Made by a program: the position numbers and the translations under genes. Below the pieces are notes generated by a model. The model was not told the DNA's origin, searched no databases, and saw only the letters and a list, made by a program, of their open reading frames with translations. A stretch of DNA of 64,000 nt from Sphingomonas endolithica (GTDB lineage Bacteria > Pseudomonadota > Alphaproteobacteria > Sphingomonadales > Sphingomonadaceae): positions 744,001-808,000 of the forward strand of contig NZ_CP103057.1 of NCBI RefSeq assembly GCF_025231525.1, given 5' to 3'. This document shows positions 17,578 to 26,594 of this stretch, one piece after another; position 1 is the stretch's first letter, and each line of letters opens with the position of its first letter.

Positions 17578-18642
17578 GTGACGACCGTCCGACCCATCAG
17601 ACAAACCCTCCTGTCCATTGCCGCGTTCATGTCGCTGAGCGCCGCTTCCCCGTCTCCAATCATACAATCCTACGACGACTACCAATCCTGGCTTGTGGCC
17701 TGCGACAACACGCTGACCTGCGTCGCGCGGGGGTTCGACGACTCCAATCCTGGCGCGGAAATCGAAATAGGACGTGCGGCCGGACCAAGCGGAGCGATCA
17801 CGGCGTCGATCAGCGCCCTTCAGCGGTTCACCCTGGCCGACATCCGCGTCGACGGGACCCCCGCCAATCTTCGAGGACCCAAGTGGCAGGTCATCGCCAC
17901 CGACGACCAGACCTCCGCCACCACCAATGACCTCGCCACCGTCCGCGCACTTGTACAACAACTGCGCAACGCCTCGGCGGTCACGCTCGGCGGCGGCGAT
18001 GCGCAGGTGCCACTGGCAGGCTTCGCTGCAGCGATGCTGCGCCTGGATGACCGGCAAGGGCGTTCTGGCGGCGTGACGGCGGTGCTCAAGCCCGGCACTC
18101 TGCCCGCATCGCGCGTGCCGGCACCACCCCCGCTGCCCAAGATCCCCCACCATCCCATCAGTGCGCGCTTGGCGCCCGGCGAAGAAGGCCGCCTGATCGC
18201 CGCCGTGCGCGCCAGTCAAAAGGCGCTACTGGCCAAGGAGGAGTGCGGCGAAACACCGGAGCAGCCTGAGGCGCATGCCCTGGACGGCAGGCAAGCACTC
18301 GTCCTCCTTCCCTGCGTGATGGGGGCCTATCAGGGATCGTCGCTCGCCTTCATCGCGTCGCGCACGAACAATCGCGCCCAGCGCCTGGTCGCCCCCACCC
18401 CATACCTCGGCCAAGATCCCGATCGATCGCGCGCCGACTTCTTCACCAACGCGGGGTTCGACGCGGATACCGGCACGCTCAGCATGGGAGCCAAAGGCCG
18501 GGGCCTCGCCGACTGCGGCTTTTCGGCGGACTGGATCTGGGACGGCACGTCCTTCCGCCTGTCGGAGATGACGCTGCAACGCTCCTGCGGTGGGCTCGAA
18601 CCCGGCGATTGGCCTGTCCTATACCGCTCAATGCGCCAGTAA
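17578..18642 (+). CDS. DUF1176 domain exported protein
   Basis: A 354-aa protein with an N-terminal signal peptide (about residues 1-24, ending SLSAASPS). The DUF1176 pattern follows: an early YDDYQSWLVACDNTLTCVAR and Cys pairs near the C terminus (LADCGFSADWIWDG and LQRSCGG). Family members are periplasmic proteins of unknown function. The start is GTG 17578 with GAGAGG 7 bases upstream. It stands alone, with a repeat-bearing gap on its left and a convergent LysR gene on its right. Confidence 0.8.
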   Translation: MTTVRPIRQTLLSIAAFMSLSAASPSPIIQSYDDYQSWLVACDNTLTCVARGFDDSNPGAEIEIGRAAGPSGAITASISALQRFTLADIRVDGTPANLRGPKWQVIATDDQTSATTNDLATVRALVQQLRNASAVTLGGGDAQVPLAGFAAAMLRLDDRQGRSGGVTAVLKPGTLPASRVPAPPPLPKIPHHPISARLAPGEEGRLIAAVRASQKALLAKEECGETPEQPEAHALDGRQALVLLPCVMGAYQGSSLAFIASRTNNRAQRLVAPTPYLGQDPDRSRADFFTNAGFDADTGTLSMGAKGRGLADCGFSADWIWDGTSFRLSEMTLQRSCGGLEPGDWPVLYRSMRQ

Positions 18643-18797
18643 TGGTGCCGTAAATAGTGGTGGCTCGCCTCCGCGCCATTCGTGTGCCGGGAAGTCGAGG
18701 CACTCCCGCGCTCAGATATTTCGCCATACGTGGATCGAACGATGAAGATCAGGCCACCCTCGTCGAACGCTAGACGCTCAACGCGCTAGCCAATGCG

Positions 18798-19649
18798 TCA
18801 TAAACCACACGACATCGCGCACTGCTGCGCAGGTCCTCGTGCATCACGATCCAGAGTGGCAGTTCGACGGCAAAGGCTTTGGGGCAGGACGCGCACCAGC
18901 AACGGGTCGCGACGTGCAATCTCCACCTGGCACACACCGATCCCGAACCCGGATCGGATCGCGGCAAGCTGGACGACGTCACTGTCGACCCGCAATGCAA
19001 AGCTGGCGCGCTTCAGCTCGGGTAGCAGGTTCAGCACCGCACGCGTGCCCGGCGTGTCCGTGTCAGGGCCGATCAGATCATGGCCCGCTAGGTCGTCGAT
19101 GGCCGCTGGCATGCCACGCCGCGCGAGATAATCCTGCCGCGCATGCAGACCCAGCGTAACGCTGCCCGCCCGCGTCGCCACCAGCGCCTGCTGCTCGGGT
19201 GCGACCATGCGAACGGCAATATCGGCACGACGCTGGAGCAGATCATCCAGCGCGTTCGACGCCACCAGTTCGATTGCCAGTTGCGGATGATCCTGCCTGA
19301 TCCCCGCCAGCATTGACGGCAGGTGCTCCACCGCGACGATCTCGCTGGCCGACACGCGGACCGTGCCGGCAACCTCCCCCACGGTCGCGGAGGCACTGCG
19401 CATGAATGCGGCAGATGTCGCCACCAGTTCTTCGGCATACGGCCCGAGCGCGGTGGCACGATCGGTTGGTGACAGGCCGCGCTGCGACCGCACGAACAGC
19501 GCGCCGCCCACCGCCTGCTCCAGTGCCTCGATGTGACGGGATACGCTGGGCTGCGTTATACGCAGCACCCGCGCCGCGCCTGACAGCGATCCTTCGCGCA
19601 GCACGGCGGCAAAGGTGCGGTACAGGTCCCAGCTCGGCTCCGAGTTCAT
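18798..19649 (-). CDS. LysR-family transcriptional regulator
   Basis: A 283-aa LysR protein. The helix-turn-helix is GSLSGAARVLRITQPSVSRH (about residues 20-39), followed by the linker EALEQAVGGALFVR and a substrate-binding domain. I chose ATG 19649 because it places the DNA-binding domain at the usual distance from the N terminus; the longer start at 19724 adds 25 residues with no family counterpart. No obvious target gene is adjacent: the upstream gap of about 220 bases holds nothing I recognise. The effector is unknown. Confidence 0.85.
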   Translation of the reverse strand: MNSEPSWDLYRTFAAVLREGSLSGAARVLRITQPSVSRHIEALEQAVGGALFVRSQRGLSPTDRATALGPYAEELVATSAAFMRSASATVGEVAGTVRVSASEIVAVEHLPSMLAGIRQDHPQLAIELVASNALDDLLQRRADIAVRMVAPEQQALVATRAGSVTLGLHARQDYLARRGMPAAIDDLAGHDLIGPDTDTPGTRAVLNLLPELKRASFALRVDSDVVQLAAIRSGFGIGVCQVEIARRDPLLVRVLPQSLCRRTATLDRDARGPAQQCAMSCGL

Positions 19650-19870
19650 GCCTTTTCGTATAACTACCCGCAGGAGATCGTCAATTTCGGTGCATGCTGC
19701 CGGTCGCGCAAGCGCCGCGCGCAATGATTGAGCCGCGCTATGATTGTCGGCAACCGATGCGGCTCAGACAACCGGCCGATCGTACTTTCGGGCGCTGAGT
19801 CGCGGACGCCGCTGGTGGCGACGCACGCAACACTGCGGGGCAGCGGCTGACTTGGCTACGATCGAGCGGC

Positions 19871-20230
19871 TTACGCGCTTGCCGGCAACCTTGCCGGCAG
19901 GCACCACACGATAAGCTTGGCTGTTCGCTTCTGGTGCCACCGATCCTTCAGCTTCCACCACAAGGCGGAAAGGCCCATCTGCAGCATGTCAGGCGCCACC
20001 ATGGCGTTGCGGAAGGTGTGCCGTTTTTGCCGCCGTACCGGCTGCACGCCGCAAGGCCTGCGCACGACGCGAAAGCCGCTCGGCAGGGTCTTCCACTCAG
20101 TTGCCGATGGCACCCCGGCCGATCGGATCATGTCGAGGCCGCAGCGTCGGCATGTGCTGAAGGCGAAGCCCTGGTTGAACCGCGCCTTCTGCACGGCCGC
20201 GTGATTCAGGAGCAGGCAAAGCAGGGACAT
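19871..20230 (-). CDS. Small conserved protein with a CxxC zinc-ribbon-like motif
   Basis: A 119-aa basic protein. It begins MSLLCLLLNHAAVQKARFNQ and continues with FAFSTCRRCGLDMIR, a CxxC motif as in half of a zinc ribbon. WKTLPSGFRVVRR and a Trp/Lys-rich tail follow. It resembles a class of short alphaproteobacterial proteins of unknown function. Its first 134 bases overlap the 3' end of the MraZ-like gene in another frame, so the two are coupled or one of the two ends is mis-set. I have no functional assignment. Confidence 0.55.
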   Translation of the reverse strand: MSLLCLLLNHAAVQKARFNQGFAFSTCRRCGLDMIRSAGVPSATEWKTLPSGFRVVRRPCGVQPVRRQKRHTFRNAMVAPDMLQMGLSALWWKLKDRWHQKRTAKLIVWCLPARLPASA

Positions 20231-20681
20231 GGCCGATCTCTCTTCCGATCTGAGTCATCAGGTGGTGCGTGGCGAGCGTGATGAGGTCCGACGGGCCGCG
20301 TTCGAGCACTTCGTCCAGATCCCAGATCTCGAAACGCTGTCCCGTGGCGACAACCAGCGCCGAGCGTCCGATATGACCGCGATCACGCATCAAAGCGGAA
20401 AGCACCATCACTCCGGCGGGCGAAATCGTGACCTGTTCCACGAACCCGTAATTGCGCCGCAACCGCCCTTGATCCTCGGGTGTGGCCGATGCCTCGCAGT
20501 CTCGCCGCATCGCATATAAACGGTCGAAAGCCACCAGGCACGCTGCATCCTGGTGCAGGCCGATCAGCAGGTTCGAGTTGGTCGATCGTCGGCGGATCGT
20601 CTCGACGAACGGCGCTGGCAGCATCATCTGACCCGCGTTGGTTACGTCACATACCGCACTACCGAAAAAGAGTTCGTCCAT
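20097..20681 (-). CDS. MraZ-like (double AbrB-fold) orphan regulator
   Basis: A 194-aa protein whose first ~150 residues follow the MraZ plan: two AbrB-type halves, with VCDVTNAGQMMLPAPFVETI and VTISPAGVMVLSALMRDR, and the closing GQRFEIWDLDEV. Canonical MraZ has DxKGR in each half; here the Arg is lost (AGQ, AGV). The protein is not beside mraW or fts genes. I chose ATG 20681, which has CAGGG 9 bases upstream; ATG 20711 is possible. The last ~45 residues are read in the shadow of the downstream zinc-ribbon gene and are probably not conserved, so an ancestral stop may have been lost. A DNA-binding role is inferred. Confidence 0.5.
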   Translation of the reverse strand: MDELFFGSAVCDVTNAGQMMLPAPFVETIRRRSTNSNLLIGLHQDAACLVAFDRLYAMRRDCEASATPEDQGRLRRNYGFVEQVTISPAGVMVLSALMRDRGHIGRSALVVATGQRFEIWDLDEVLERGPSDLITLATHHLMTQIGREIGHVPALPAPESRGRAEGAVQPGLRLQHMPTLRPRHDPIGRGAIGN

Positions 20682-21011
20682 GTCATGGATCCCTGCAGGC
20701 ATACTGCCCATATGGTTACCATAGGGTTAATTGTCCGACAGTATATAATATAGTATAATAGTGCTTACTGTTGAGCAACGTGCAGAACATTAAAGCAGAA
20801 CATCCGCGCCAGTATGATTTATAAACAAACCAAAACGACTTCAGGCGACAATTCAATATTCTTCATGCGGTCGCGCTATTGTATCTGACTTTTTGTTGAT
20901 CCGCCGGGGGCGTCACGCCGCGATGCCCGCCTCTAGGAAACGCACAAACCCGTTAAGGCGGCCTGCCGCGTCGTCAGCGGCAGCTTCACCACAGCGACAC
21001 GGCGGAGCAAA
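20682..21011. other. AT-rich intergenic region
   Basis: This gap has no gene. Its first part (20720-20890) is clearly poorer in G+C than the rest of the window and holds the candidate promoter above. The remainder (20891-21011) returns to normal composition. I see no RNA gene or repeat here. Confidence 0.6.
20750..20778 (-). promoter_or_regulatory. Candidate promoter of the MraZ-like gene
   Basis: On the minus strand TTGCTC (20778-20773) and TACTAT (20755-20750) are separated by 17 bases. They lie about 70 bases before the chosen start and in a strikingly AT-rich tract. Several other TATA-like hexamers overlap, so the exact -10 is uncertain. Confidence 0.4.
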
Positions 21012-22334
21012 TCACGAGATGCGTCGGCCGAGTTCCTTGTTCACGCCCAGCGCAATCAATGTGCCGAGCGCACCCGAAAGCAGATAGGCGCCCGCTGCGA
21101 GCAGGCCGAACTCGCTCGCCAGCACCAGCGCCACCAATGGTGCGAAGCCGGCGCCAACCAGCCAGGCAAGGTCGGAAGTCAACGCTGCCCCGGTATAACG
21201 CCGTGCGCTGGCGAAATTAGCCGCCACCGCGCCTGACGATTGCCCGAAGGCGAGACCCAGCAGCCCGAACCCGGTGACCATGAACACGATCTCGCCCAAA
21301 TCACCGCCGTTGAGCAATTGCGGCGCGAAGCCGCTGAACACGGCGATGCCGGCGGCCGAGGCGCCGAGCAGGAAGCGCCGCCCGACGCGGTCGGCGATCA
21401 GCCCGGAGGCGATCACCGCGACGGTGCCGACGATGCCGCCGATAATCTCGATGCCCAGGAAGCGCGAGGCATCCTCCTTGGTGAACAGGACGACCCAGGA
21501 GAGCGGGAACACCGTGACCATGTGGAACAGCGCGAAGCTCGCTAGCGGAGCGAATGCACCGATGACGATATTGCGCCAATCGCTACGCAGCGTGTCCATC
21601 ACGCGTGAAGGCTCTAGCTCCTTGCTCTCGAACAACGCGGTGTAATCGGGCGTCGTCACCATGCGCAGTCGCGCGAACAGCGCCACCACGTTGATCGCGA
21701 ACGCGACGAAGAAGGGATAGCGCCAGCCCCAATCGAGGAAATCGGCGGTCGACAGCGAGGAGACGAAGAAAGCGAACAATGCGCTCGCCACGATCAGCCC
21801 GAGCGGCGCGCCCAATTGCGGGATCATCGCATACCAGCCGCGCTTGTTCTCCGGCGCGTTGAGTGCGAGCAACGAGGCGAGGCCGTCCCACTGCCCGCCC
21901 AGTGCCACCCCCTGCCCGATGCGGAACAGCGCCAGCAGGATCGCCGACCAGGAGCCGATCGTCGCATATCCGGGCAGGAATGCCACCGCCACGGTGGAGA
22001 TACCGAGCACCAGCAAGGCGATGGTCAGCTTGGTGCCGCGACCCAGCACCTGATCGATGCGCAGGAAGATCAGCGAGCCGATCGGTCGCGCAACGAACGC
22101 CAGCGCAAAGATCGCAAACGAATAGAAGGTGCCGGTCAGCCGATCGACATAAGGAAAAACCAACGCCGGAAAGACTAGCACCGATGCGATCGCGTACACG
22201 AAGAAATCGAAGAATTCCGACGTGCGGCCGATGATCACGCCGATCGCGATCTCGCTCGGGCGGACGTCGCCGTGGCGCGCATTGATCGCGCGTGCATCGC
22301 GCTCGGCATTGTGAGAGGCGGTCTGGGCGGTCAT
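21012..22334 (-). CDS. MFS permease of the metabolite:H+ symporter (MHS) type
   Basis: A 440-aa, roughly 12-helix transporter. The N-terminal FFDFFVYAIASVLVFPALVF and FALAFVARPIGSLIF and the loop motif FRIGQGVALGGQWDG are typical of MHS symporters for organic acids, betaine or shikimate-like substrates. The start at 22334 has AGGAA upstream; the frame remains open beyond it but that part is antisense to cyoA. It is divergent from the cyo operon and shares a 117-base control region containing a perfect dyad (22399-22417). The substrate is unknown. Confidence 0.85.
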   Translation of the reverse strand: MTAQTASHNAERDARAINARHGDVRPSEIAIGVIIGRTSEFFDFFVYAIASVLVFPALVFPYVDRLTGTFYSFAIFALAFVARPIGSLIFLRIDQVLGRGTKLTIALLVLGISTVAVAFLPGYATIGSWSAILLALFRIGQGVALGGQWDGLASLLALNAPENKRGWYAMIPQLGAPLGLIVASALFAFFVSSLSTADFLDWGWRYPFFVAFAINVVALFARLRMVTTPDYTALFESKELEPSRVMDTLRSDWRNIVIGAFAPLASFALFHMVTVFPLSWVVLFTKEDASRFLGIEIIGGIVGTVAVIASGLIADRVGRRFLLGASAAGIAVFSGFAPQLLNGGDLGEIVFMVTGFGLLGLAFGQSSGAVAANFASARRYTGAALTSDLAWLVGAGFAPLVALVLASEFGLLAAGAYLLSGALGTLIALGVNKELGRRIS

Positions 22335-22398
22335 CGTACGTTTCCTGGACGCGGGTCGGTCATGATCCGTGCTATGCCCTATCACGCATCCACTGGGG

Positions 22399-22417
22399 AT
22401 TGGACAAAATGTCCAAT
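22399..22417. promoter_or_regulatory. Perfect dyad upstream of cyoA
   Basis: ATTGGACA-AAA-TGTCCAAT is an exact inverted repeat with 8-base arms and a 3-base centre. It is 34 bases before the chosen cyoA start and 64 bases before the divergent permease start. A dimeric repressor or activator could bind here; the regulator is not evident. Confidence 0.55.
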
Positions 22418-22451
22418 GTCGCAGTGCAGCATCCAAGGCTATCTCCCGATC

Positions 22452-23558
22452 ATGCCTGGCACCCGACTCATCCCCGACCGTCACTCCGAACCTGCCGCGC
22501 GCCTGTCGTGGGCGAGAGGCGCGATCGCCCTTCCCCTCGCCGTGCTCGCCGGCTGCAACACCGTCGTGCTGAACCCGGCAGGCGATGTCGCGCAGCAGCA
22601 GGGCAACCTGGTGATCTTCGCCACCGTGCTGATGCTGGTGATCGTGGTGCCGGTGATCGCGCTCGTCTGCCTGTTCGCCTGGCGTTACCGCGCGAGCAAC
22701 AAGGAGGCGACCTATTCGCCCGACTGGGACCATTCGACGCAGCTCGAACTGCTGATCTGGGCCGCGCCGCTGATGATCATCATCTGCCTCGGCGCCGTCA
22801 CCTGGACCGCGACGCACCTGCTCGACCCGTATCGCCCGATCGAGCGCGTCGCCAAGGGCCGCCCGGTCGCGCCCAACACCAGGCCGCTCGAGGTGCAGGT
22901 CGTCGCCCTCGATTGGAAGTGGCTGTTCATCTACCCCGAATACGGCATCGCCACGGTCAACGAACTGGCAGCCCCCGTCGATCGCCCGATCCGCTTCCGC
23001 ATCACCGCCTCGTCGGTGATGAACGCCTTCTACGTGCCCGATCTCGCCGGCATGATCTACGCGATGCCGTCGATGGAGACCAAGCTCCACGCGGTGATCA
23101 ACAAGCCGGGCAATTATGCAGGCTTCTCCTCAAACTATAGCGGCGCGGGCTTCTCCGGCATGCGCTTCCGGTTCCACGGGCTGGATGATGCCGGGTTCGC
23201 AGCCTGGGTTGCGCGCAACAAGACGGGCAATCTGCCGCTGTCGAAGGCGAACTACCTGAAGCTCGAAAAGCCGACCGAGAACGTGCCCGTCATGCGCTTC
23301 GCCCGGATCGATCCCACGCTGTTCGACGCGGTGGTCAACCAGTGCGTGCGCCCCGGCACGACCTGCATGTCCGACATGATGAAGATGGACAAGGGCGACA
23401 CGGCCAGCATGAAGCACACGCCCGACAAAGGTAATGCGCAGAAGCCCAAGCCCGAGGAAGCGCTGACCGGCGGCGATGCTGCCGAGGCGCCGCCCAAGAA
23501 CCCGAAGGACGTGCAGCAGCGCAGCAATGCCTCGCCGTCCAACCCGACAACGCTGTGA
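22452..23558 (+). CDS. cyoA: Cytochrome o ubiquinol oxidase subunit II
   Basis: A 368-aa lipoprotein subunit. A signal with lipobox LAVLAGC (Cys near residue 35) is followed by two membrane helices and a periplasmic cupredoxin domain ([40 protein letters not shown]). The CuA ligands of cytochrome c oxidases are absent, as expected for a quinol oxidase. The C-terminal 70 residues form a charged, low-complexity tail ([20 protein letters not shown]) longer than in E. coli CyoA. ATG 22452 is used; an ATG at 22416 is a possible alternative and would overlap the dyad. First gene of the cyo operon. Confidence 0.93.
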   Translation: MPGTRLIPDRHSEPAARLSWARGAIALPLAVLAGCNTVVLNPAGDVAQQQGNLVIFATVLMLVIVVPVIALVCLFAWRYRASNKEATYSPDWDHSTQLELLIWAAPLMIIICLGAVTWTATHLLDPYRPIERVAKGRPVAPNTRPLEVQVVALDWKWLFIYPEYGIATVNELAAPVDRPIRFRITASSVMNAFYVPDLAGMIYAMPSMETKLHAVINKPGNYAGFSSNYSGAGFSGMRFRFHGLDDAGFAAWVARNKTGNLPLSKANYLKLEKPTENVPVMRFARIDPTLFDAVVNQCVRPGTTCMSDMMKMDKGDTASMKHTPDKGNAQKPKPEEALTGGDAAEAPPKNPKDVQQRSNASPSNPTTL

Positions 23559-25576
23559 ACGGCCAGATCATGCAGACCACCACCCATCCCGCCATCAGCC
23601 CGATCCTGGGCCGGTTCACGCTCGAATCGCTGCCGCTGCACGAACCGATCGTGGTCGGCACGTTCGTGGTCGTCGCCCTCGGCGGCGCACTGCTGCTCGG
23701 CGCGCTGACCTATTTCAAATTATGGGGCTATCTCTGGAAAGAGTGGTTCACCACGGTCGATCACAAGCGGATCGGCATCATGTACATGATCCTGGGCATT
23801 GTCATGCTGCTGCGCGGTTTCTCCGACGCGATCATGATGCGGCTGCAGCAGGCGATGGCGTTCAATAACGAGGGCTATCTCAACGCGCACCATTACGACC
23901 AGGTGTTCACCGCGCACGGCGTGATCATGATCTTCTTCGTGGCGATGCCGATCGTCACCGGGCTGATGAACTATGTCGTGCCGCTGCAGATCGGCGCGCG
24001 CGACGTGTCCTTCCCGTTCCTCAACAATTTCAGCTTCTGGATGACCGCGAGCGGTGCCGTCACCGTGATGATGAGCCTGTTCGTCGGCGAATTCGCGCAG
24101 ACCGGCTGGCTCGCCATGCCGCCGCTGTCGGGGATCGGCTTCAGCCCCGGGGTTGGCGTGGATTACTATATCTGGTCGCTGCAGATCGCCGGCGTCGGCA
24201 CGCTTCTGTCGGGCGTCAATCTGATCTGCACGATCGTGAAGATGCGCGCGCCTGGCATGTCGATGATGAAGATGCCGATCTTCTGCTGGACCGCTCTGTG
24301 CACCAACATCCTGATCGTCGCCGCCTTCCCGGTCCTGACCGCGGTGCTCGCTTTGCTCAGCCTTGATCGCTACGCCGACACCGCGTTCTTCACGAACACA
24401 TTGGGCGGCAACCCGATGATGTACGTCAACCTGATCTGGATCTGGGGCCACCCGGAGGTGTACATCCTGATCCTGCCAATGTTCGGCGTGTTCAGCGAAG
24501 TGACCTCGACCTTCTCGGGCAAGCGCCTGTTCGGCTATACCTCGATGGTCTACGCAACCTGCGTCATTACTTTGCTCGCCTATCTCGTCTGGCTGCACCA
24601 CTTCTTCACGATGGGCTCGGGCGCGAGCGTCAACAGCTTCTTCGGCATCACGACGATGATCATCTCGATCCCGACGGGTGCGAAGATCTTCAACTGGCTG
24701 TTCACGATGTATCGCGGGCGAATCCGCTTCGAGCTGCCGATGATGTGGACCGTCGCGTTCATGATCACCTTCACGCTCGGCGGCATGACCGGCGTGCTGC
24801 TCGCCGTGCCGCCGGCCGATTTCGTGCTGCACAACTCGCTGTTCCTGGTCGCGCATTTCCACAATGTGATCATCGGCGGCGTGCTGTTCGGTGCGTTCGC
24901 GGCGATCAACTACTGGTGGCCCAAGGCGTTCGGGTTCAAGCTCAACCAGTTCTGGGGCAAGGTATCGTTCTGGCTGTGGGTCAGCGGCTTCTACTTCGCC
25001 TTCGTGCCACTCTATGTGCTGGGCCTGATGGGCGTGACACGCCGGCTGCGCACGTTCGACGACCCGTCCTACCAGATCTGGTTCATCATCGCGGCGTTCG
25101 GCGCGTTCCTGGTCGCGCTCGGCATTGCCGCCATGCTGGTGCAGTTCGCGGTCAGCATCCGCGATCGCAAGAAGCTGGTCGATCTGACGGGCGATCCATG
25201 GAATGGCCGTACGCTGGAATGGTCGACCTCGTCGCCGCCGCCGGACTACAACTTCGCCTTCACGCCGATCGTGCATGATGGCGACGCCTGGGCCGACATG
25301 AAGGCGCGCGGCTATCAGCGTCCGATTGCCGGCTACAGGGACATCCACATGCCGAGCAACACCGGCACCGGCGTGATCCTCGGCGCGCTGAGCACCGCCT
25401 TCTCGGTCGGCATGATCTGGTACGTATGGTGGCTGGCAGGGTTGAGCTTCATCGGCATCCTCGCCGTCGCGATCGGCCATACGTTCAACTACAAGCGTGA
25501 TTTCCACATTCCGGCAGCGGAGGTGACCGAGCAAGAAGACGCACGCACCGCCGCGCTGGCAGGAGCGGCAGCATGA
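23555..25576 (+). CDS. cyoB: Cytochrome o ubiquinol oxidase subunit I
   Basis: A 673-aa heme-copper oxidase catalytic subunit of the quinol type, with about 15 membrane helices. It has the low-spin heme ligand region [12 protein letters not shown], the CuB/Tyr motif [12 protein letters not shown], the CuB His pair in [10 protein letters not shown], and [13 protein letters not shown] for the heme ligands. It reduces oxygen to water with ubiquinol electrons and pumps protons. The GTG at 23555 overlaps the cyoA stop by 4 bases (GTGA); the ATG at 23570 is an equally plausible start. Confidence 0.96.
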   Translation: MNGQIMQTTTHPAISPILGRFTLESLPLHEPIVVGTFVVVALGGALLLGALTYFKLWGYLWKEWFTTVDHKRIGIMYMILGIVMLLRGFSDAIMMRLQQAMAFNNEGYLNAHHYDQVFTAHGVIMIFFVAMPIVTGLMNYVVPLQIGARDVSFPFLNNFSFWMTASGAVTVMMSLFVGEFAQTGWLAMPPLSGIGFSPGVGVDYYIWSLQIAGVGTLLSGVNLICTIVKMRAPGMSMMKMPIFCWTALCTNILIVAAFPVLTAVLALLSLDRYADTAFFTNTLGGNPMMYVNLIWIWGHPEVYILILPMFGVFSEVTSTFSGKRLFGYTSMVYATCVITLLAYLVWLHHFFTMGSGASVNSFFGITTMIISIPTGAKIFNWLFTMYRGRIRFELPMMWTVAFMITFTLGGMTGVLLAVPPADFVLHNSLFLVAHFHNVIIGGVLFGAFAAINYWWPKAFGFKLNQFWGKVSFWLWVSGFYFAFVPLYVLGLMGVTRRLRTFDDPSYQIWFIIAAFGAFLVALGIAAMLVQFAVSIRDRKKLVDLTGDPWNGRTLEWSTSSPPPDYNFAFTPIVHDGDAWADMKARGYQRPIAGYRDIHMPSNTGTGVILGALSTAFSVGMIWYVWWLAGLSFIGILAVAIGHTFNYKRDFHIPAAEVTEQEDARTAALAGAAA

Positions 25577-26196
25577 GCGCCCCGGTAGCAGAATATGATC
25601 GCGACCTGTTCCACCCGGAAGAGGAACCGCATCACGCCGAGGGGTCGAGCACCATGCTCGGCTTCTGGATCTACCTGATGAGCGACTGCCTGATCTTCGC
25701 GATGCTCTTCGCGACGTACGGCGTGCTCGGCACCAGCTATGCCGGCGGCCCCGGGCCAAAGGAATTGTTCGAGCTGCCGCTGGTCGCGCTCAACACCTCG
25801 ATGCTGTTGCTGTCGTCCATCACCTATGGCTTCGCGATGCTCAACATGACCGAGGGCAAGCAGCGTGGCACGCTCGTCTGGCTCGGGATCACCGGGCTGT
25901 TCGGCGCGGCGTTCCTCGGCATCGAGCTCTACGAATTCTCGACGCTGATCCACGAAGGTGCGACGCCCCCTACCAGTGCGTTCCTGTCGTCCTTCTTCAC
26001 CCTTGTCGGCACGCACGGGCTGCACGTCACATTCGGCATCATCTGGCTGGTGACGCTGATGGTGCAGGTCGCGCGGAAGGGGCTGATCACGGCCAACCGC
26101 CGCCGCCTGATGTGCCTCAGCCTGTTCTGGCACTTTCTCGACGTGATCTGGATCGGCGTCTTCACCTTCGTCTACCTGATGGGAATGCTGCGATGA
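25573..26196 (+). CDS. cyoC: Cytochrome o ubiquinol oxidase subunit III
   Basis: A 207-aa five-helix COX3-type subunit. It begins with an acidic and His-bearing cytosolic N terminus, then [20 protein letters not shown], and ends with [19 protein letters not shown], a hallmark of CyoC. It supports proton uptake and stability of subunit I. Start and stop overlap both neighbours by 4 bases (ATGA), so translation of the four cyo genes is coupled. Confidence 0.95.
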   Translation: MSAPVAEYDRDLFHPEEEPHHAEGSSTMLGFWIYLMSDCLIFAMLFATYGVLGTSYAGGPGPKELFELPLVALNTSMLLLSSITYGFAMLNMTEGKQRGTLVWLGITGLFGAAFLGIELYEFSTLIHEGATPPTSAFLSSFFTLVGTHGLHVTFGIIWLVTLMVQVARKGLITANRRRLMCLSLFWHFLDVIWIGVFTFVYLMGMLR

Positions 26197-26594
26197 GTGC
26201 TGTCAGCCACGGTTACGATCACCCGGAACACGGGCGCCAGGATCACGAGCATGACGATGAAGAGGCGCACGGCTCGCGCAAGGGCTATTGGATCGGCTTC
26301 GCGCTATCCGTCGTCCTGACGGCGATCCCGTTCTGGCTGGTGATGGCCAAGCCGCTGTCGTCGCAGGCGACTGCGCTGATCATCATGGCCTTTGCGGCGG
26401 CGCAGATCATCGTCCACATGATCTTCTTCCTGCACATGAACCGCCGGGCCGAGGGTGGCTGGTCGATGATGGCGCTGCTGTTCACGATCGTTATCGTCGG
26501 CATCTCGCTCGCGGGTTCGCTGTGGGTGATGTATCACATGAACGCCAACATGATGCCGGCGCAGAACATGCAGGACATGGGCGGCATGGGGTGA
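26193..26594 (+). CDS. cyoD: Cytochrome o ubiquinol oxidase subunit IV
   Basis: A 133-aa subunit with a His/Asp/Glu-rich N terminus (HPEHGRQDHEHDDEEAHGS), three membrane helices (including IIVHMIFFLHMNR) and a Met-rich C terminus (MNANMMPAQNMQDMGGMG). CyoD helps assemble the CuB site in subunit I. The His-rich and Met-rich ends are suggestive of copper binding but this is inference. It overlaps cyoC by 4 bases and shares one base with the SURF1 gene start. Confidence 0.93.
   Translation: MSAVSHGYDHPEHGRQDHEHDDEEAHGSRKGYWIGFALSVVLTAIPFWLVMAKPLSSQATALIIMAFAAAQIIVHMIFFLHMNRRAEGGWSMMALLFTIVIVGISLAGSLWVMYHMNANMMPAQNMQDMGGMG

Noticed and set aside
19764..19961. Possible 65-aa gene on the minus strand
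   Set aside because: It overlaps the zinc-ribbon gene, has no recognisable feature and no ribosome site that I can support.
22335..23090. Longer start for the MHS permease
   Set aside because: The extension is antisense to cyoA and Arg/His-rich; a ribosome site and the family start fit 22334.
23720..25759. A 679-codon antisense frame across cyoB
   Set aside because: Its translation is His/Arg/Asp-rich with no family features, a typical high-GC antisense shadow of a membrane protein gene.
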